Below are positions 16,020 through 24,768 of a DNA stretch of 64,000 nt, piece after piece. The translations under genes and the position numbers were made by a program. Below the pieces are notes generated by a model. It was not told where the DNA came from. It ran no database searches and worked only from the letters and a program-made list of their open reading frames with translations. This DNA is from Aeromicrobium stalagmiti (GTDB lineage: Bacteria > Actinomycetota > Actinomycetes > Propionibacteriales > Nocardioidaceae), in contig NZ_JABSTZ010000001.1 in NCBI RefSeq assembly GCF_013283745.1, positions 576,406-640,405 on the forward strand. The letters run 5' to 3'. Numbering within the stretch: the first letter of the stretch is position 1; each line of letters begins with the position of its first letter.

Positions 16020-18008
16020 CTACCTCGCGACCCTGGACGTCCGCGCAGAGGTGCGTGACGCCGTCGAGTAGCCGGTCTTCCTGCCGGTGACCTTCACCGT
16101 GATCCGCTTGCCCCGTTGCTTCGTCGTGAGCTTGAACGTCCTGCCCGTCGCGCCCGAGATCCGTGCTCCGTCGGCGTACCACCGCTGGGTCAGGGAGGGG
16201 GTCGGCGTCCAGGTGCCGCGGGTGACCGTCAGGGTCCTGCCGACCTTGACCGTCCCGCTGATCCGCGGCTTCACGGTGGTCAACGTGCCGCGGGCGACGA
16301 CGACACCCGCAGACGTCCGCGTGACTGAGCTGAAGCCCGGAGCCGACCCGGTGACGGCGACGGTCAGCTGCCGGCCGGCGGCCGAGGCGGGCACGGTCAG
16401 GGTCTTGCTCGTCCCGCCGGACCCCGCCGCGATCGGGACGCCGCCGGCCTTCCAGGCATAGGCGAAGGTCGAGCCGGACGTCCACGTGCCGGGCACCGCG
16501 GTGACGGTCCTGCCCACCGTTGCCGACCCGGAGATGGTCGGCACGGACGAGGCCACCGCGGGCGGGGCGGGCTCCGCCCCCACCGTCACCGTGACCGACG
16601 CTGTCGCTCCGGTCGACCCCACGGCGATGCTGAGGTCGGCGCTCGGCGAGAAGGTGCTCCCTGCCGCGAACGCCCCGGTCTGACGACCTGCCACCGTGCG
16701 CGTGATCAGGTGGGTCTCGCCTCCACCGTCATGCCGCTCGATGACGACGCCCGTGGGATAGGCCGGATAGGCGCCACCGAAGTCGTATCCGTTGGTGTTG
16801 CCGTAGAAGGTGCCGGCGTCGCGGGCGGTGCGTGACCGGTAGTCGACCGAGTAGGTCGTGCCCGTTGCCGGGTCCGTCACCAGCAGGCTCCGCGTGCCCG
16901 AGGAAGAGCCGCGCGGCGCCAGAGCGTACGTCTGCTCGACCCGGGCCCCGCCCGCACCGACGGTGGTGACCTCCGCCGACGACGTGAGCCCGAGCTGGCT
17001 GCGGAAGAGCGTCCCGAGCGCCGGCGGCGTCCAGGTCGCTCCGCCGATCGCCAGCCCCATCGGGCTGTAGAGGTCCCAGTACTCGCAGATGTCGACGGAC
17101 GGGCAGTCGTGGAGGTTGGCATGACCCAGACCGAAGTTGTGCCCGAGCTCGTGGGCGCCCGTCGACGCGAAGGTCTCCGGGTCGTACGTGAGCGTGCTCG
17201 GCCCACCGTCCGCGATCGATTCGCCGACCCGCGCGACGCCCGCCGGGCCGCTGTTGCCGCACTCATCGCCCACCAGCACGATCAGGTGGTTGCCGGGATC
17301 GCTGAAGCTGACCCCGGGGAAGAGCCCGGCGGCATCGCTCCACATCGTGCTCGGCGTCTTCATGCCGCACCCGTTGGAGGTCGGGACGTTGGCGGCCGAG
17401 TCGTAGTCGAGGATCGCGCCCTGCCGCGTGAACGACGTGATCGCGCCGCCGGACTCGGTCGTCCAGTAGGCCAGCATGGCGTCGACCCGGGCGCCGATGT
17501 CGGCGTTGGTGCCGTCGACCGAGCCCTGGTCCGTCATCTTCGCGACGTACGCCCGGTGCGCGGCGGGCGCCGGGACGGTCGCGCTCGTCACGGGCGCGAC
17601 GGTCACGTCGGCGACGGTCAGCGGCGCCTCCTGGTCGGCCGCGGCTGCGACCGCGACCCGTCCGGCGCGCGTGTCCTCGGCGATCGTGGTGCCGGTGCGC
17701 GGCAGCAGGTCCGCGGCGTCCAGGGCCGAGGCGACGTCGCCCGCGACCACCAGCTCGCCGCTGAACCGGCTGTTCGCGGCGACGTCACCGTCCAGGTCGA
17801 TCGGGATCGTCGCGCCGTCGTCCGTGACCAGCGTGTAGAGGTGGTCCGCGCGGGGTCGGTCGCCGAACGAGTCGATCGCGATGACCTGGAGCGTCCCGTC
17901 GACGGCGACCGTGGTCGGCTGCGTCACCGCGCGGGCCGGATCGGTCATCGCGACGGCGACGACCATCGTCGCCGCGGCCAAGGTCGCGGCAGCACGGAAC
18001 AGGCTCAT
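16020..18008 (-). CDS. Secreted metzincin-type zinc protease with C-terminal Ig-like repeats
   Basis: The 662-residue product has a signal peptide (about 1-34, ending in PARA) and a long pro-region. The zinc motif HELGHNFGLGH at about 286-296 is a full HExxHxxGxxH metzincin signature, resembling the gametolysin (M11) group. A YSPMGLAI stretch follows as the Met-turn. The last about 170 residues hold two similar Ig-like repeats (PTISGSATVGRTVTA and PRISGTVKVGRTLTV), a common actinobacterial extracellular module. I chose ATG 18008 because GGGAGA is seven nt upstream. The protein is probably exported and autoprocessed; the substrate is unknown. Confidence 0.88.
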   Translation of the reverse strand: MSLFRAAATLAAATMVVAVAMTDPARAVTQPTTVAVDGTLQVIAIDSFGDRPRADHLYTLVTDDGATIPIDLDGDVAANSRFSGELVVAGDVASALDAADLLPRTGTTIAEDTRAGRVAVAAAADQEAPLTVADVTVAPVTSATVPAPAAHRAYVAKMTDQGSVDGTNADIGARVDAMLAYWTTESGGAITSFTRQGAILDYDSAANVPTSNGCGMKTPSTMWSDAAGLFPGVSFSDPGNHLIVLVGDECGNSGPAGVARVGESIADGGPSTLTYDPETFASTGAHELGHNFGLGHANLHDCPSVDICEYWDLYSPMGLAIGGATWTPPALGTLFRSQLGLTSSAEVTTVGAGGARVEQTYALAPRGSSSGTRSLLVTDPATGTTYSVDYRSRTARDAGTFYGNTNGYDFGGAYPAYPTGVVIERHDGGGETHLITRTVAGRQTGAFAAGSTFSPSADLSIAVGSTGATASVTVTVGAEPAPPAVASSVPTISGSATVGRTVTAVPGTWTSGSTFAYAWKAGGVPIAAGSGGTSKTLTVPASAAGRQLTVAVTGSAPGFSSVTRTSAGVVVARGTLTTVKPRISGTVKVGRTLTVTRGTWTPTPSLTQRWYADGARISGATGRTFKLTTKQRGKRITVKVTGRKTGYSTASRTSARTSRVAR

Positions 18009-18119
18009 GGCGATGTCTCCCTCATCCACCCGGCGCGCTCGTCTCCCTCGCGCGCGCCGTCGCCCCAGCCTAGATCCCCCCTCGGTCGGCTGGGGCGGAA
18101 ATCGCCGATTCGCCGGCTG

Positions 18120-18887
18120 TCAGCCGCGCGCGGTCATGACGATCGGGTCACCGTCGGTGATCGCGATCGTGTGCTCGACGTGCGCGCCGCGCGAGCCGTC
18201 GGCGCTGCGGATCGTCCAGCCGTCCTCGTCCATGCGGATCTCGTCGGTCGTGTGCAGGAACCACGGCTCGATCGCGATGACGAGTCCCGGCTTGAGCGGG
18301 AGGCCGCGGCCGGCCTTGCCGTCGTTGGGGACGTGCGGGTCGCCGTGCATCGTGCGCCCGACGCCGTGGCCGCCGAACTGCGTGTTGATCTTGAGCCCGT
18401 GCGAGCGACCGACCGCACCGATCGCGGCGGAGATGTCGCCGATGCGGTTGCCGGGGCGCGCCACGGCGATCGCGGCGTCGAGCGCCTCCTGGGCGTGGTC
18501 GATCAGGCGGAGGTCCTCCTCGCGCGGCGTGCCGACCACGACGCTCACGGCCGAGTCGCAGACCCAGCCGTCGACCGACACCGCGAAGTCGAAGCTCGCC
18601 AGGTCACCGTCGCGCAGCTTGTAGCGGTGCGGCAGGCCGTGCAGCACCGCGTCGTTGACCGACGTGCACAGCACCTTGCCGAAGGGCATCGCACCGAACG
18701 AGGGGTGGTAGTCGATGTAGCAGGACTCGGCACCCTCCGCGCGGATCATGTCGTGGGCGAGGGCGTCGAGGTCGAGCAGGTCGACGCCGACGTCGGCCGC
18801 CTCTGCGAGGGCAGTCAGCACCGAGGCGACGAACCGGCCGGCGGGCCGCATCTCGTCGAGCTGGGTGGGCGTGAGCAGCTCGATCAT
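18120..18887 (-). CDS. map: Type I methionine aminopeptidase
   Basis: A 255-residue cytosolic enzyme removing the N-terminal methionine from new proteins. The metal ligands of the pita-bread fold can be seen: two Asp in FDFAVSVDGWVCDSA, His in GHGVGRTMHGDPHV, Glu in AIEPWF and Glu in VEHTIAI. ATG 18887 has AGGAGG seven nt upstream and overlaps the stop of the preceding membrane-protein gene by 4 nt. It is outside the usual ribosomal-protein/adk context, so it is likely a second map copy (inference from context; the rest of the genome is not visible). Confidence 0.92.
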   Translation of the reverse strand: MIELLTPTQLDEMRPAGRFVASVLTALAEAADVGVDLLDLDALAHDMIRAEGAESCYIDYHPSFGAMPFGKVLCTSVNDAVLHGLPHRYKLRDGDLASFDFAVSVDGWVCDSAVSVVVGTPREEDLRLIDHAQEALDAAIAVARPGNRIGDISAAIGAVGRSHGLKINTQFGGHGVGRTMHGDPHVPNDGKAGRGLPLKPGLVIAIEPWFLHTTDEIRMDEDGWTIRSADGSRGAHVEHTIAITDGDPIVMTARG

Positions 18888-19258
18888 CGGACATCCTCCT
18901 GGGGACGGGTGGCAGCGATCTGACCGACGACGACCGCGAGCATCACGGCCACGGTGCCGACCAGCGCCATCGCGCCACTGCCGTAGACCTCGTCGCCCTT
19001 CGCTGTGCTCACCGCGGAGACCAGCGACGCGCCGCCGAGCAGGCCGAGCAGCATCGCGCAGATCGTGTGGACCGAGCTGCGCTGCGACCACGCGTGATAG
19101 GCGACGACCGCGACGACCGCCGCGGCGACGACCAGCACGATGCGCAGGATCGTGGCGATCGAGCCGAGGTCGAGGTCGGCGAACCGGTCGAGCACGTAGA
19201 TCGCGACGACCACCCCCTCGGCGACACCTGTCACCACGAATGTCCGTGCGTTCTTCAC
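18884..19258 (-). CDS. Small membrane protein, four predicted helices
   Basis: A 124-residue hydrophobic protein with helices at about 8-27, 33-53, 65-85 and 92-115. Neither family nor motif is recognised. GTG 19258 has GGAGGAGATGACGAC upstream, a strong ribosome binding site. Its stop overlaps the map start, so the two are translationally coupled. Confidence 0.8.
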   Translation of the reverse strand: MKNARTFVVTGVAEGVVVAIYVLDRFADLDLGSIATILRIVLVVAAAVVAVVAYHAWSQRSSVHTICAMLLGLLGGASLVSAVSTAKGDEVYGSGAMALVGTVAVMLAVVVGQIAATRPQEDVR

Positions 19259-19326
19259 GTCGTCATCTCCTCCGAAGTCACCCGTCAGCCTACGCGGGAC
19301 GTGGAAGATCCTGATTCACTGGATGT

Positions 19327-20007
19327 GTGACCGGAACGAGCTTCGACTACTCCAACCTCAGTGGTCGCCCCACGGGTCCGGTGATCGGGCTCGCGGCGCG
19401 CGTCCTGCGCGGCGTCCGCGAGGTGCAGACCCACGTCGTCCCCTACGCCGAGGCGTGGCAGCGCCACAACCGCGACGCCGCCGCGGCGTCCGGGCCGCTG
19501 TGGGTCGCGATGGGCGACTCGATGGCGCAGGGCATCGGCGCGAGCGCGTACGACCGCGGCTGGGTGGGCCAGCTCGCCGAGTCGCTGCCGGAGCACCGGC
19601 TGGTCAACCTGTCGGTCAACGGTGGACGGGTCACCGACCTGCTCGAGCGCCAGGTCCCGGCGATGGAGTCGTTGGGGGCCGAGCCCGATCTCGTGACGGT
19701 CATCATCGGCAGCAACGACCTCATCTCGCGCCGGCTGCGCCCCGACCTGCCCCGCCACCTCGCCGAGCTGCTGCGACGGCTGCCCCGCGGCACCGTGATC
19801 GGCACCCAGCCGGGCGCGCGCGCCGGATCGGTCGAGTTCAACCGCCAGCTCGAGGAGGCCGCCGCGGACGGACGCATCCGCCTCGCGGAGTTCCGCGACC
19901 CGCGGATGGGGTCGTGGCGGGGCAAGCTGTCGCCCGACCACTTCCACCCCAACGACGCCGGATATGCCGGCATGGCGGCGATCATGCGTGAGGCGGTCGG
20001 CGCGTGA
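19327..20007 (+). CDS. SGNH/GDSL family hydrolase
   Basis: The 226-residue protein shows the SGNH blocks: Ser in GDSMAQGIG near residue 62, Gly in SVNGGRVTDL, Asn in IIGSNDLIS and the Asp-His pair in DHFHPNDAGY near the end. These enzymes are esterases, lipases or carbohydrate deacetylases. No signal peptide is evident, so it is probably cytosolic. The GTG start at 19327 lacks a clear ribosome binding site. The gene overlaps the photolyase-family gene by 4 nt, so they are co-translated, although no functional link is known. Confidence 0.9.
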   Translation: MTGTSFDYSNLSGRPTGPVIGLAARVLRGVREVQTHVVPYAEAWQRHNRDAAAASGPLWVAMGDSMAQGIGASAYDRGWVGQLAESLPEHRLVNLSVNGGRVTDLLERQVPAMESLGAEPDLVTVIIGSNDLISRRLRPDLPRHLAELLRRLPRGTVIGTQPGARAGSVEFNRQLEEAAADGRIRLAEFRDPRMGSWRGKLSPDHFHPNDAGYAGMAAIMREAVGA

Positions 20008-21473
20008 GCGATCGGCACGTCCGGCTCGTCTACCCCCACCAGCTGTTCGTCGAGCACCTCGACGCGCCTGCGGGGACGGTCTTCGTGATGGTCGAGGACG
20101 ACCTGTTCTTCCGGCAGTACCGCTTCCACACCCAGAAGCTCGTCCTGCACCGCGCCTCGATGCGGCGCTTCGCGACCCGGCTGCGGGACGCGTCGTACGA
20201 CGTCGAGGTCGTCGAGACGAGCGCCGACGCCTCGACGCTCGGCCGGCTGACGTCCCTGCTCGAGCGGCTGCGCCCGACTCGTGTCTCGGTGTTCGACGTC
20301 GTCGACGACTGGCTGGCGCGGGACGCCCGCCGCGCCCTCGCCGGAGCCGGTCTGGACCCCGCTGACACCGAGGTCATCGACTCCCCCAACTTCCTCACGA
20401 CCCGCGACGAGCTGACCACATGGTTCGGTGACCACCCGGCCCGCATGCAGCACTTCTACGCCTGGCAGCGCCGGCGGCTCGACGTCCTCGTCGACAACGG
20501 CCAGCCGGTCGGGGGGCAGTGGTCGTACGACACCGAGAACCGCAAGAAGCTGCCTCGAGGCCACCCCGTTCCCGACGTCTCGTGGCCCGAGCGCCACCGC
20601 GACGTCGAGGAGGCGATCGCCTGGGTCGGCAAGGAGTTCCCCGACAACCCCGGCTCGGCGGCGTCGTTCCGCTGGCCGACCTCGCACGACGAGGCCGAGA
20701 CGGCCTTCGAGGAGTTCCTCACGGACCGGTTCGCCCAGTTCGGCCCCTACGAGGACGCGATCAGCGCTCAGCACCCGTTCCTGTTCCACTCCGTCATCAC
20801 GCCGGGCCTCAACATCGGGCTGCTGTCACCCGCCGACGTCGTCGCCCGAGCGCTCGAGGCGTCCGACGACGTCGACCTGCCGTCGCTGGAGGGGTTCGTG
20901 CGCCAGGTCATCGGCTGGCGGGAGTACATGCGCGCGACGTACGTGCTCTGGGGCCGCCGCATGCGGACCAGCAACCACCTGCACCACACCCGTCCGCTGG
21001 ACGACGGCTGGTGGACCGCCTCGACCGGACTGCCGCCCGTCGACCTCGTCATCGAGCGCGTGCTCGAGCACGGCTACAGCCACCACATCGAGCGGCTCAT
21101 GGTCGCCGGCAACGCGATGTGCCTGCTGCGCACCGAGCCCGGTGCGGTCCACGAGTGGTTCATGGAGATGTACGTCGACGCCTACGACTGGGTCATGGTG
21201 CCGAACGTCTACGCCATGAGCCAGTTCGCCGCCGGCGACGCCATCACGACCAAGCCGTACGTCTCGGGCAGCAACTACCTGCGCAAGATGTCGGACCTGC
21301 CGAAGGGCGACTGGACCGACGACTGGGACGGCCTCTACTGGACGTTCGTGCGCGACCACCGCGACGTGTTCGCGGGCAACCACCGCGGCGCGATGATGCC
21401 GCGGATGTACGACGCCCTGGCGCCGGAGAAGAAGGCGGCGCACACCCGCGCCGCCTCCCGCTGGCTCGGCTGA
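20004..21473 (+). CDS. Cryptochrome/photolyase family protein (FeS-BCP/PhrB-like lineage)
   Basis: A 489-residue flavoprotein of the prokaryotic (6-4) photolyase / CryPro lineage (deoxyribodipyrimidine photolyase-related). The N-terminal Rossmann domain begins VRLVYPHQLF. The FAD-binding helical domain has GWREYMRATYVLWG, HIERLMVAGN and the very conserved WFMEMYVDAYDWVMVPNVY and SQFAAGDAITTKPYVSGSNY. The lineage normally binds a 4Fe-4S cluster through four Cys, three of them in a late C-x2-C...C segment. Here that segment reads KMSDLPKGDWTDDWDGLYW, and the whole protein has a single Cys (NAMCLL). It may therefore fold without a cluster. DNA repair or light signalling both remain possible. Confidence 0.88.
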   Translation: MSDRHVRLVYPHQLFVEHLDAPAGTVFVMVEDDLFFRQYRFHTQKLVLHRASMRRFATRLRDASYDVEVVETSADASTLGRLTSLLERLRPTRVSVFDVVDDWLARDARRALAGAGLDPADTEVIDSPNFLTTRDELTTWFGDHPARMQHFYAWQRRRLDVLVDNGQPVGGQWSYDTENRKKLPRGHPVPDVSWPERHRDVEEAIAWVGKEFPDNPGSAASFRWPTSHDEAETAFEEFLTDRFAQFGPYEDAISAQHPFLFHSVITPGLNIGLLSPADVVARALEASDDVDLPSLEGFVRQVIGWREYMRATYVLWGRRMRTSNHLHHTRPLDDGWWTASTGLPPVDLVIERVLEHGYSHHIERLMVAGNAMCLLRTEPGAVHEWFMEMYVDAYDWVMVPNVYAMSQFAAGDAITTKPYVSGSNYLRKMSDLPKGDWTDDWDGLYWTFVRDHRDVFAGNHRGAMMPRMYDALAPEKKAAHTRAASRWLG

Positions 21474-21477
21474 GCCG

Positions 21478-22278
21478 TCACTCCAGGCTGGTGCGGAACC
21501 GCTGCATGCCGGTGATCCAGTGATCGGTGTCGGCCGCCTTGCGGGCATACATCATGCCGACCTCGGGGTGCGGCAGGGCGAAGAAGCGACCCGCCTCGAC
21601 GGCGTCGAGCACCGTGTCGGCGACCGCCAGGGGGGTGAGCGGCTCGCCCGCCGTGACCACCGACTTCATGCCGAGGGTCGCGTCGGCGTCGTCGCTCGAG
21701 GTGCCGGCAGCCAGCATGTCGGTCTGCACGCCCATGGGGCACGCGCAGACGACCTGCAGGCCGCGGTCGCCGTACGTCGCGGCCAGCCACTCCGCGAAGC
21801 CGACCGCCGCGTGCTTGGTCGTGGAGTACGTCGGAGATCCCAGCTGCGTGAGCAGGCCGGCGGCCGAGGCGGTGCTGACGAAGCAGCCCTCGCCGCGCTC
21901 CAGCCAGCCGGGCACGAGGGCGCGGGCCGCCAGCACGTGCGACCGCACGTTGACGTCCCACGACAGTGCCCACTCGGCGTCGGTCGCGTCGAGGCCGAAG
22001 CCCTTGAACACGCCGGCGTTGGCGAAGAACACGTCGACCTCGCCGGCGGCGGCGACGAGCGCAGCCACGTGGTCGGGATCGGCCGCGTCGCCGGCCACGT
22101 GCGACACCCGCCCGGGGTGGTCGATGTCGAGCCGCGCTGCGGCCGTCTCGAGGCGGGCGGCGTCGAGGTCGCCGATGACGACCGACGCCCCCTTCTCGAG
22201 CAGGCGCTGGGCGAGTGCCTCACCGATGCCGCTCGCAGCACCGGTGACGACCGCGGACGCCGATGACAGGTCGACCAT
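21478..22278 (-). CDS. Short-chain dehydrogenase/reductase
   Basis: A 266-residue NAD(P)-dependent SDR. The cofactor loop TGAASGIG is at about 12-19, NAG in FFANAGVFKG, catalytic Ser in VSTASAAG and the YxxxK pair in YSTTKH near 150. It follows the acyl-CoA dehydrogenase gene by 4 nt and is the last of a three-gene operon with a MaoC hydratase, which suggests a role in a fatty-acid or related acyl-CoA pathway. The frame continues upstream of ATG 22278, but that part overlaps the dehydrogenase gene. Confidence 0.92.
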   Translation of the reverse strand: MVDLSSASAVVTGAASGIGEALAQRLLEKGASVVIGDLDAARLETAAARLDIDHPGRVSHVAGDAADPDHVAALVAAAGEVDVFFANAGVFKGFGLDATDAEWALSWDVNVRSHVLAARALVPGWLERGEGCFVSTASAAGLLTQLGSPTYSTTKHAAVGFAEWLAATYGDRGLQVVCACPMGVQTDMLAAGTSSDDADATLGMKSVVTAGEPLTPLAVADTVLDAVEAGRFFALPHPEVGMMYARKAADTDHWITGMQRFRTSLE

Positions 22279-22282
22279 CAGG

Positions 22283-23497
22283 TCAGGCCCACTTCTTGAT
22301 CTCGGCCTTGGCGAGGGCGTTCTTGTGCACCTCGTCCGGCCCGTCGGCGAAGCGCAGCGTGCGCATGCCGGCGAACCACTCGGCGAGCGGGAAGTCCTGC
22401 GACAGGCCGCCGGCGCCGTGCACCTGGATGGCCTTGTCGAGGATCCACTCGACGGTCGCGGGGGTGGCGATCTTGATGGCCTGGATCTCCGAGTGGGCGC
22501 CGCGGTTGCCGACGGTGTCCATGAGCCACGCGGTCTTGAGGACCAGCAGGCGCAGCTGCTCGACCCGGACGCGCGACTCGGCGATCCAGTCACGCACGAC
22601 GCCCTGCTCGGCGATCGGCTTGCCGAACGCGATGCGCTCGGAGGCACGCTTGCTCATCATCTCGATCGCGCGCTCGGCGATGCCGAGGGAGCGCATGCAG
22701 TGGTGGATGCGGCCCGGCCCGAGGCGCGCCTGGGCGATCGCGAACCCCTCGCCCTCCCCGCCGATGATGTTGCTCGCCGGCACACGGACGTCGGTGAACC
22801 GCATCTCGGCGTGGCCGCCGTGGTCGCGGTCGTGGTAGCCGAAGACGTGCATGCCGCGGACGATCTCGAGTCCGGGGGTGTCCCGCTCGACGAGGATCTG
22901 GCTCTGCTGGCGGTGGCGTGCGGCGGTCGGGTCGGTCTTGCCCATGACGATGAAGATCTTGCAGTCGGGGTTCATCGCGCCCGTGATCCACCACTTGCGA
23001 CCGTTGATGACGTAGTCGTCGCCGTCGCGGACGATGCTGAGCTCGACGTTGGTGGCGTCCGACGACGCGACCTGCGGCTCGGTCATCGCGAAGGCGGAGC
23101 GGATGTCACCGGCGAGCAGCGGCTCGAGCCACTTCTTCTTCTGCTCGTCGGTGCCGAACATGCCGAGCACCTCCATGTTGCCGGTGTCGGGCGCCGCACA
23201 GTTGAAGGCCGCCGGCGCCATCTGGATGCTGCGGCCGGTGAGCTCGGCGATCGGCGCGTACTGCAGGTTGGTCAGACCTGCACCGTGCTCGCTCGGGTCG
23301 AAGAAGTTCCACAGTCCCTGGGCCTTGGCCTTGGCCCGGATCTCCTGGACGATCGGCGGGAACGACCAGCGGTCGAGCGCGACGCTCTCCTCGACCTGCT
23401 GCCGCAGGATCGGCTCGGCCGGATAGATCTCGGCGTCCATGAACGCGGTGATCGTGGCGAGGAGGTCCTTGGTCTTGTCGTCGAAGTCGAAGTGCAT
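22283..23497 (-). CDS. Acyl-CoA dehydrogenase
   Basis: A 404-residue FAD enzyme oxidising an acyl-CoA to the enoyl-CoA. Family landmarks are AFAMTEPQVASSDATN (flavin and substrate binding), KWWITGAMNPDCKIFIVMGKTD in pieces around residue 170, and the C-terminal QVHGAGGLSQDFPLAEW. The length is normal for the group. ATG 23497 lies one nt after the MaoC stop, so the genes are coupled. The family opening (MHFDFDDKTKDLLATI) supports this start. Confidence 0.93.
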   Translation of the reverse strand: MHFDFDDKTKDLLATITAFMDAEIYPAEPILRQQVEESVALDRWSFPPIVQEIRAKAKAQGLWNFFDPSEHGAGLTNLQYAPIAELTGRSIQMAPAAFNCAAPDTGNMEVLGMFGTDEQKKKWLEPLLAGDIRSAFAMTEPQVASSDATNVELSIVRDGDDYVINGRKWWITGAMNPDCKIFIVMGKTDPTAARHRQQSQILVERDTPGLEIVRGMHVFGYHDRDHGGHAEMRFTDVRVPASNIIGGEGEGFAIAQARLGPGRIHHCMRSLGIAERAIEMMSKRASERIAFGKPIAEQGVVRDWIAESRVRVEQLRLLVLKTAWLMDTVGNRGAHSEIQAIKIATPATVEWILDKAIQVHGAGGLSQDFPLAEWFAGMRTLRFADGPDEVHKNALAKAEIKKWA

Positions 23498-23498
23498 C

Positions 23499-23957
23499 TC
23501 AGGCACCGGCCATGACGTAGACGACCTCGGCGATGCAGACCGGCTTGTCGGCACCTTCGCGCTCGATGACGAAGCTGACGATGCCCTGCGTGCCGATCGC
23601 GATGTCCTTGGTCTCGACCAGGGTGGCCGTGGCGCGCAGGCGCGAGTCGACCGGGACGGGGCTCGGGAAGCGCACCTTGTTGGCGCCGTAGTTCATGCCG
23701 AAGGCAAGCCCCTGGATGTCGTAGATCTGGCTGGCGAAGGCCGGCAGCAGCGACAGCGTCAGGTAGCCGTGGGCGATCGTCCCGCCGAAGGGTCCGGTCG
23801 CGGCGCGCTCGGGATCGACGTGGATCCACTGGTGGTCGCCGGTCGCGTCGGCGAACGTGTTGATCTGCTCCTGGGTGATGGTCACCCACTCGCTGGTGCC
23901 GAGCTGCTCGCCGGCGGCGGCCTTGAACGCTTCGAGACTCTCGAACACACGGGGCAT
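23499..23957 (-). CDS. MaoC family dehydratase (hot-dog fold)
   Basis: A 152-residue enoyl-CoA hydratase-like protein with the hydratase-2 motif ADATGDHQWIHVDPERA and GGTIAHGYLTLSLLP, holding the catalytic Asp and His. It is the first gene of the operon maoC - acyl-CoA dehydrogenase - SDR, which would carry out dehydrogenation, hydration and a further oxidation. A perfect inverted repeat 32 nt upstream of its start probably binds a TetR-type repressor. Confidence 0.92.
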   Translation of the reverse strand: MPRVFESLEAFKAAAGEQLGTSEWVTITQEQINTFADATGDHQWIHVDPERAATGPFGGTIAHGYLTLSLLPAFASQIYDIQGLAFGMNYGANKVRFPSPVPVDSRLRATATLVETKDIAIGTQGIVSFVIEREGADKPVCIAEVVYVMAGA

Positions 23958-23988
23958 GAAGGGACCTCACTGGGATGACGACGGTGGG

Positions 23989-24006
23989 ACTAAGCGCTTG
24001 CTTAGT
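23989..24006. promoter_or_regulatory. Inverted-repeat operator ACTAAGC-N4-GCTTAGT
   Basis: Perfect 7-bp arms around GCTT, upstream of the maoC operon. The TAAGC...GCTTA type is common before acyl-CoA genes controlled by TetR repressors in actinobacteria (inference). No such regulator gene lies next to it. Confidence 0.55.
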
Positions 24007-24075
24007 TCGCACCCTACGCCGTCCCGGACCCGTCTGACCAGACCGCGCGCGCCTCGTCCCCTGTGCGGCACGCGG

Positions 24076-24768
24076 TCAGGTCAGGAGCCGGGCGACGACC
24101 GGGACGGCGCCGAGGGCCACCGAGACAGCCAGCCCGACGACATCCAGCCGGCTCCACGGAGCAGGCTCGGCCCACGTGCGGCGCTGGGCCGTCGCGAAGC
24201 CGCGCGCGTCCATCGCGATCGACATGCGGCTCGCCCCGCGCAGGGACGAGGCGAGCATCGCGAACGTCATGCTGCCGGCGTGCCCGACGACGGCGACCGG
24301 GTTGCGACCGGGGCCGAGACCGCGGGCCCGGCGGGTCCGGTCGACCTGCTGCCAGGTCGTCGTCATCGACGTGACCCGCTGCAGCACCGCCACGAAGGAT
24401 GCGACGAACCGCGCCGGGACCCGCAGTCCCTGCGCGACGTAGTCACCGAGGCGGGACGGGTCGACGAACCCCACCGCCACCGCACCCGGCCACGCGAGCA
24501 CCAGGATCCGCATCGCCGCGACGGGGGCGTGGTCGGAGTTGCCCAGACGCCATGCCGAGTAGGCCACGAGCCCCGCCGAGACGCCGCAGAGTGCGAGGCA
24601 GGCCAACGGATAGCGCCACGACGGCAGGAAGATCACCGCCGCGACGGCATAGGCGACGACCCCGGCGACCGCTGACGGCAGATCACGGATCGCGAACGAC
24701 CCGAGCAGCGAGGCGAAGCCGAACGACACCAGCACCAACGGGTTGAGCCGGACGACGAGCTGCCTCAT
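24076..24768 (-). CDS. ykoC: Energy-coupling factor transmembrane protein (EcfT, YkoC-like)
   Basis: A 230-residue membrane protein with about five helices, the T component that links the ATPase to the substrate-binding S component. The two coupling motifs of EcfT proteins are visible: RTRRARGL around residue 145 and MDARGF around residue 187. It overlaps the ATPase gene by 4 nt. The gene order S-A-T downstream of a thiamine riboswitch matches ykoEDC. Confidence 0.9.
   Translation of the reverse strand: MRQLVVRLNPLVLVSFGFASLLGSFAIRDLPSAVAGVVAYAVAAVIFLPSWRYPLACLALCGVSAGLVAYSAWRLGNSDHAPVAAMRILVLAWPGAVAVGFVDPSRLGDYVAQGLRVPARFVASFVAVLQRVTSMTTTWQQVDRTRRARGLGPGRNPVAVVGHAGSMTFAMLASSLRGASRMSIAMDARGFATAQRRTWAEPAPWSRLDVVGLAVSVALGAVPVVARLLT

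Noticed and set aside
17109..18923. 604-residue open frame on the plus strand
   Set aside because: Antisense to the metzincin and map genes; no start site or motif supports it.
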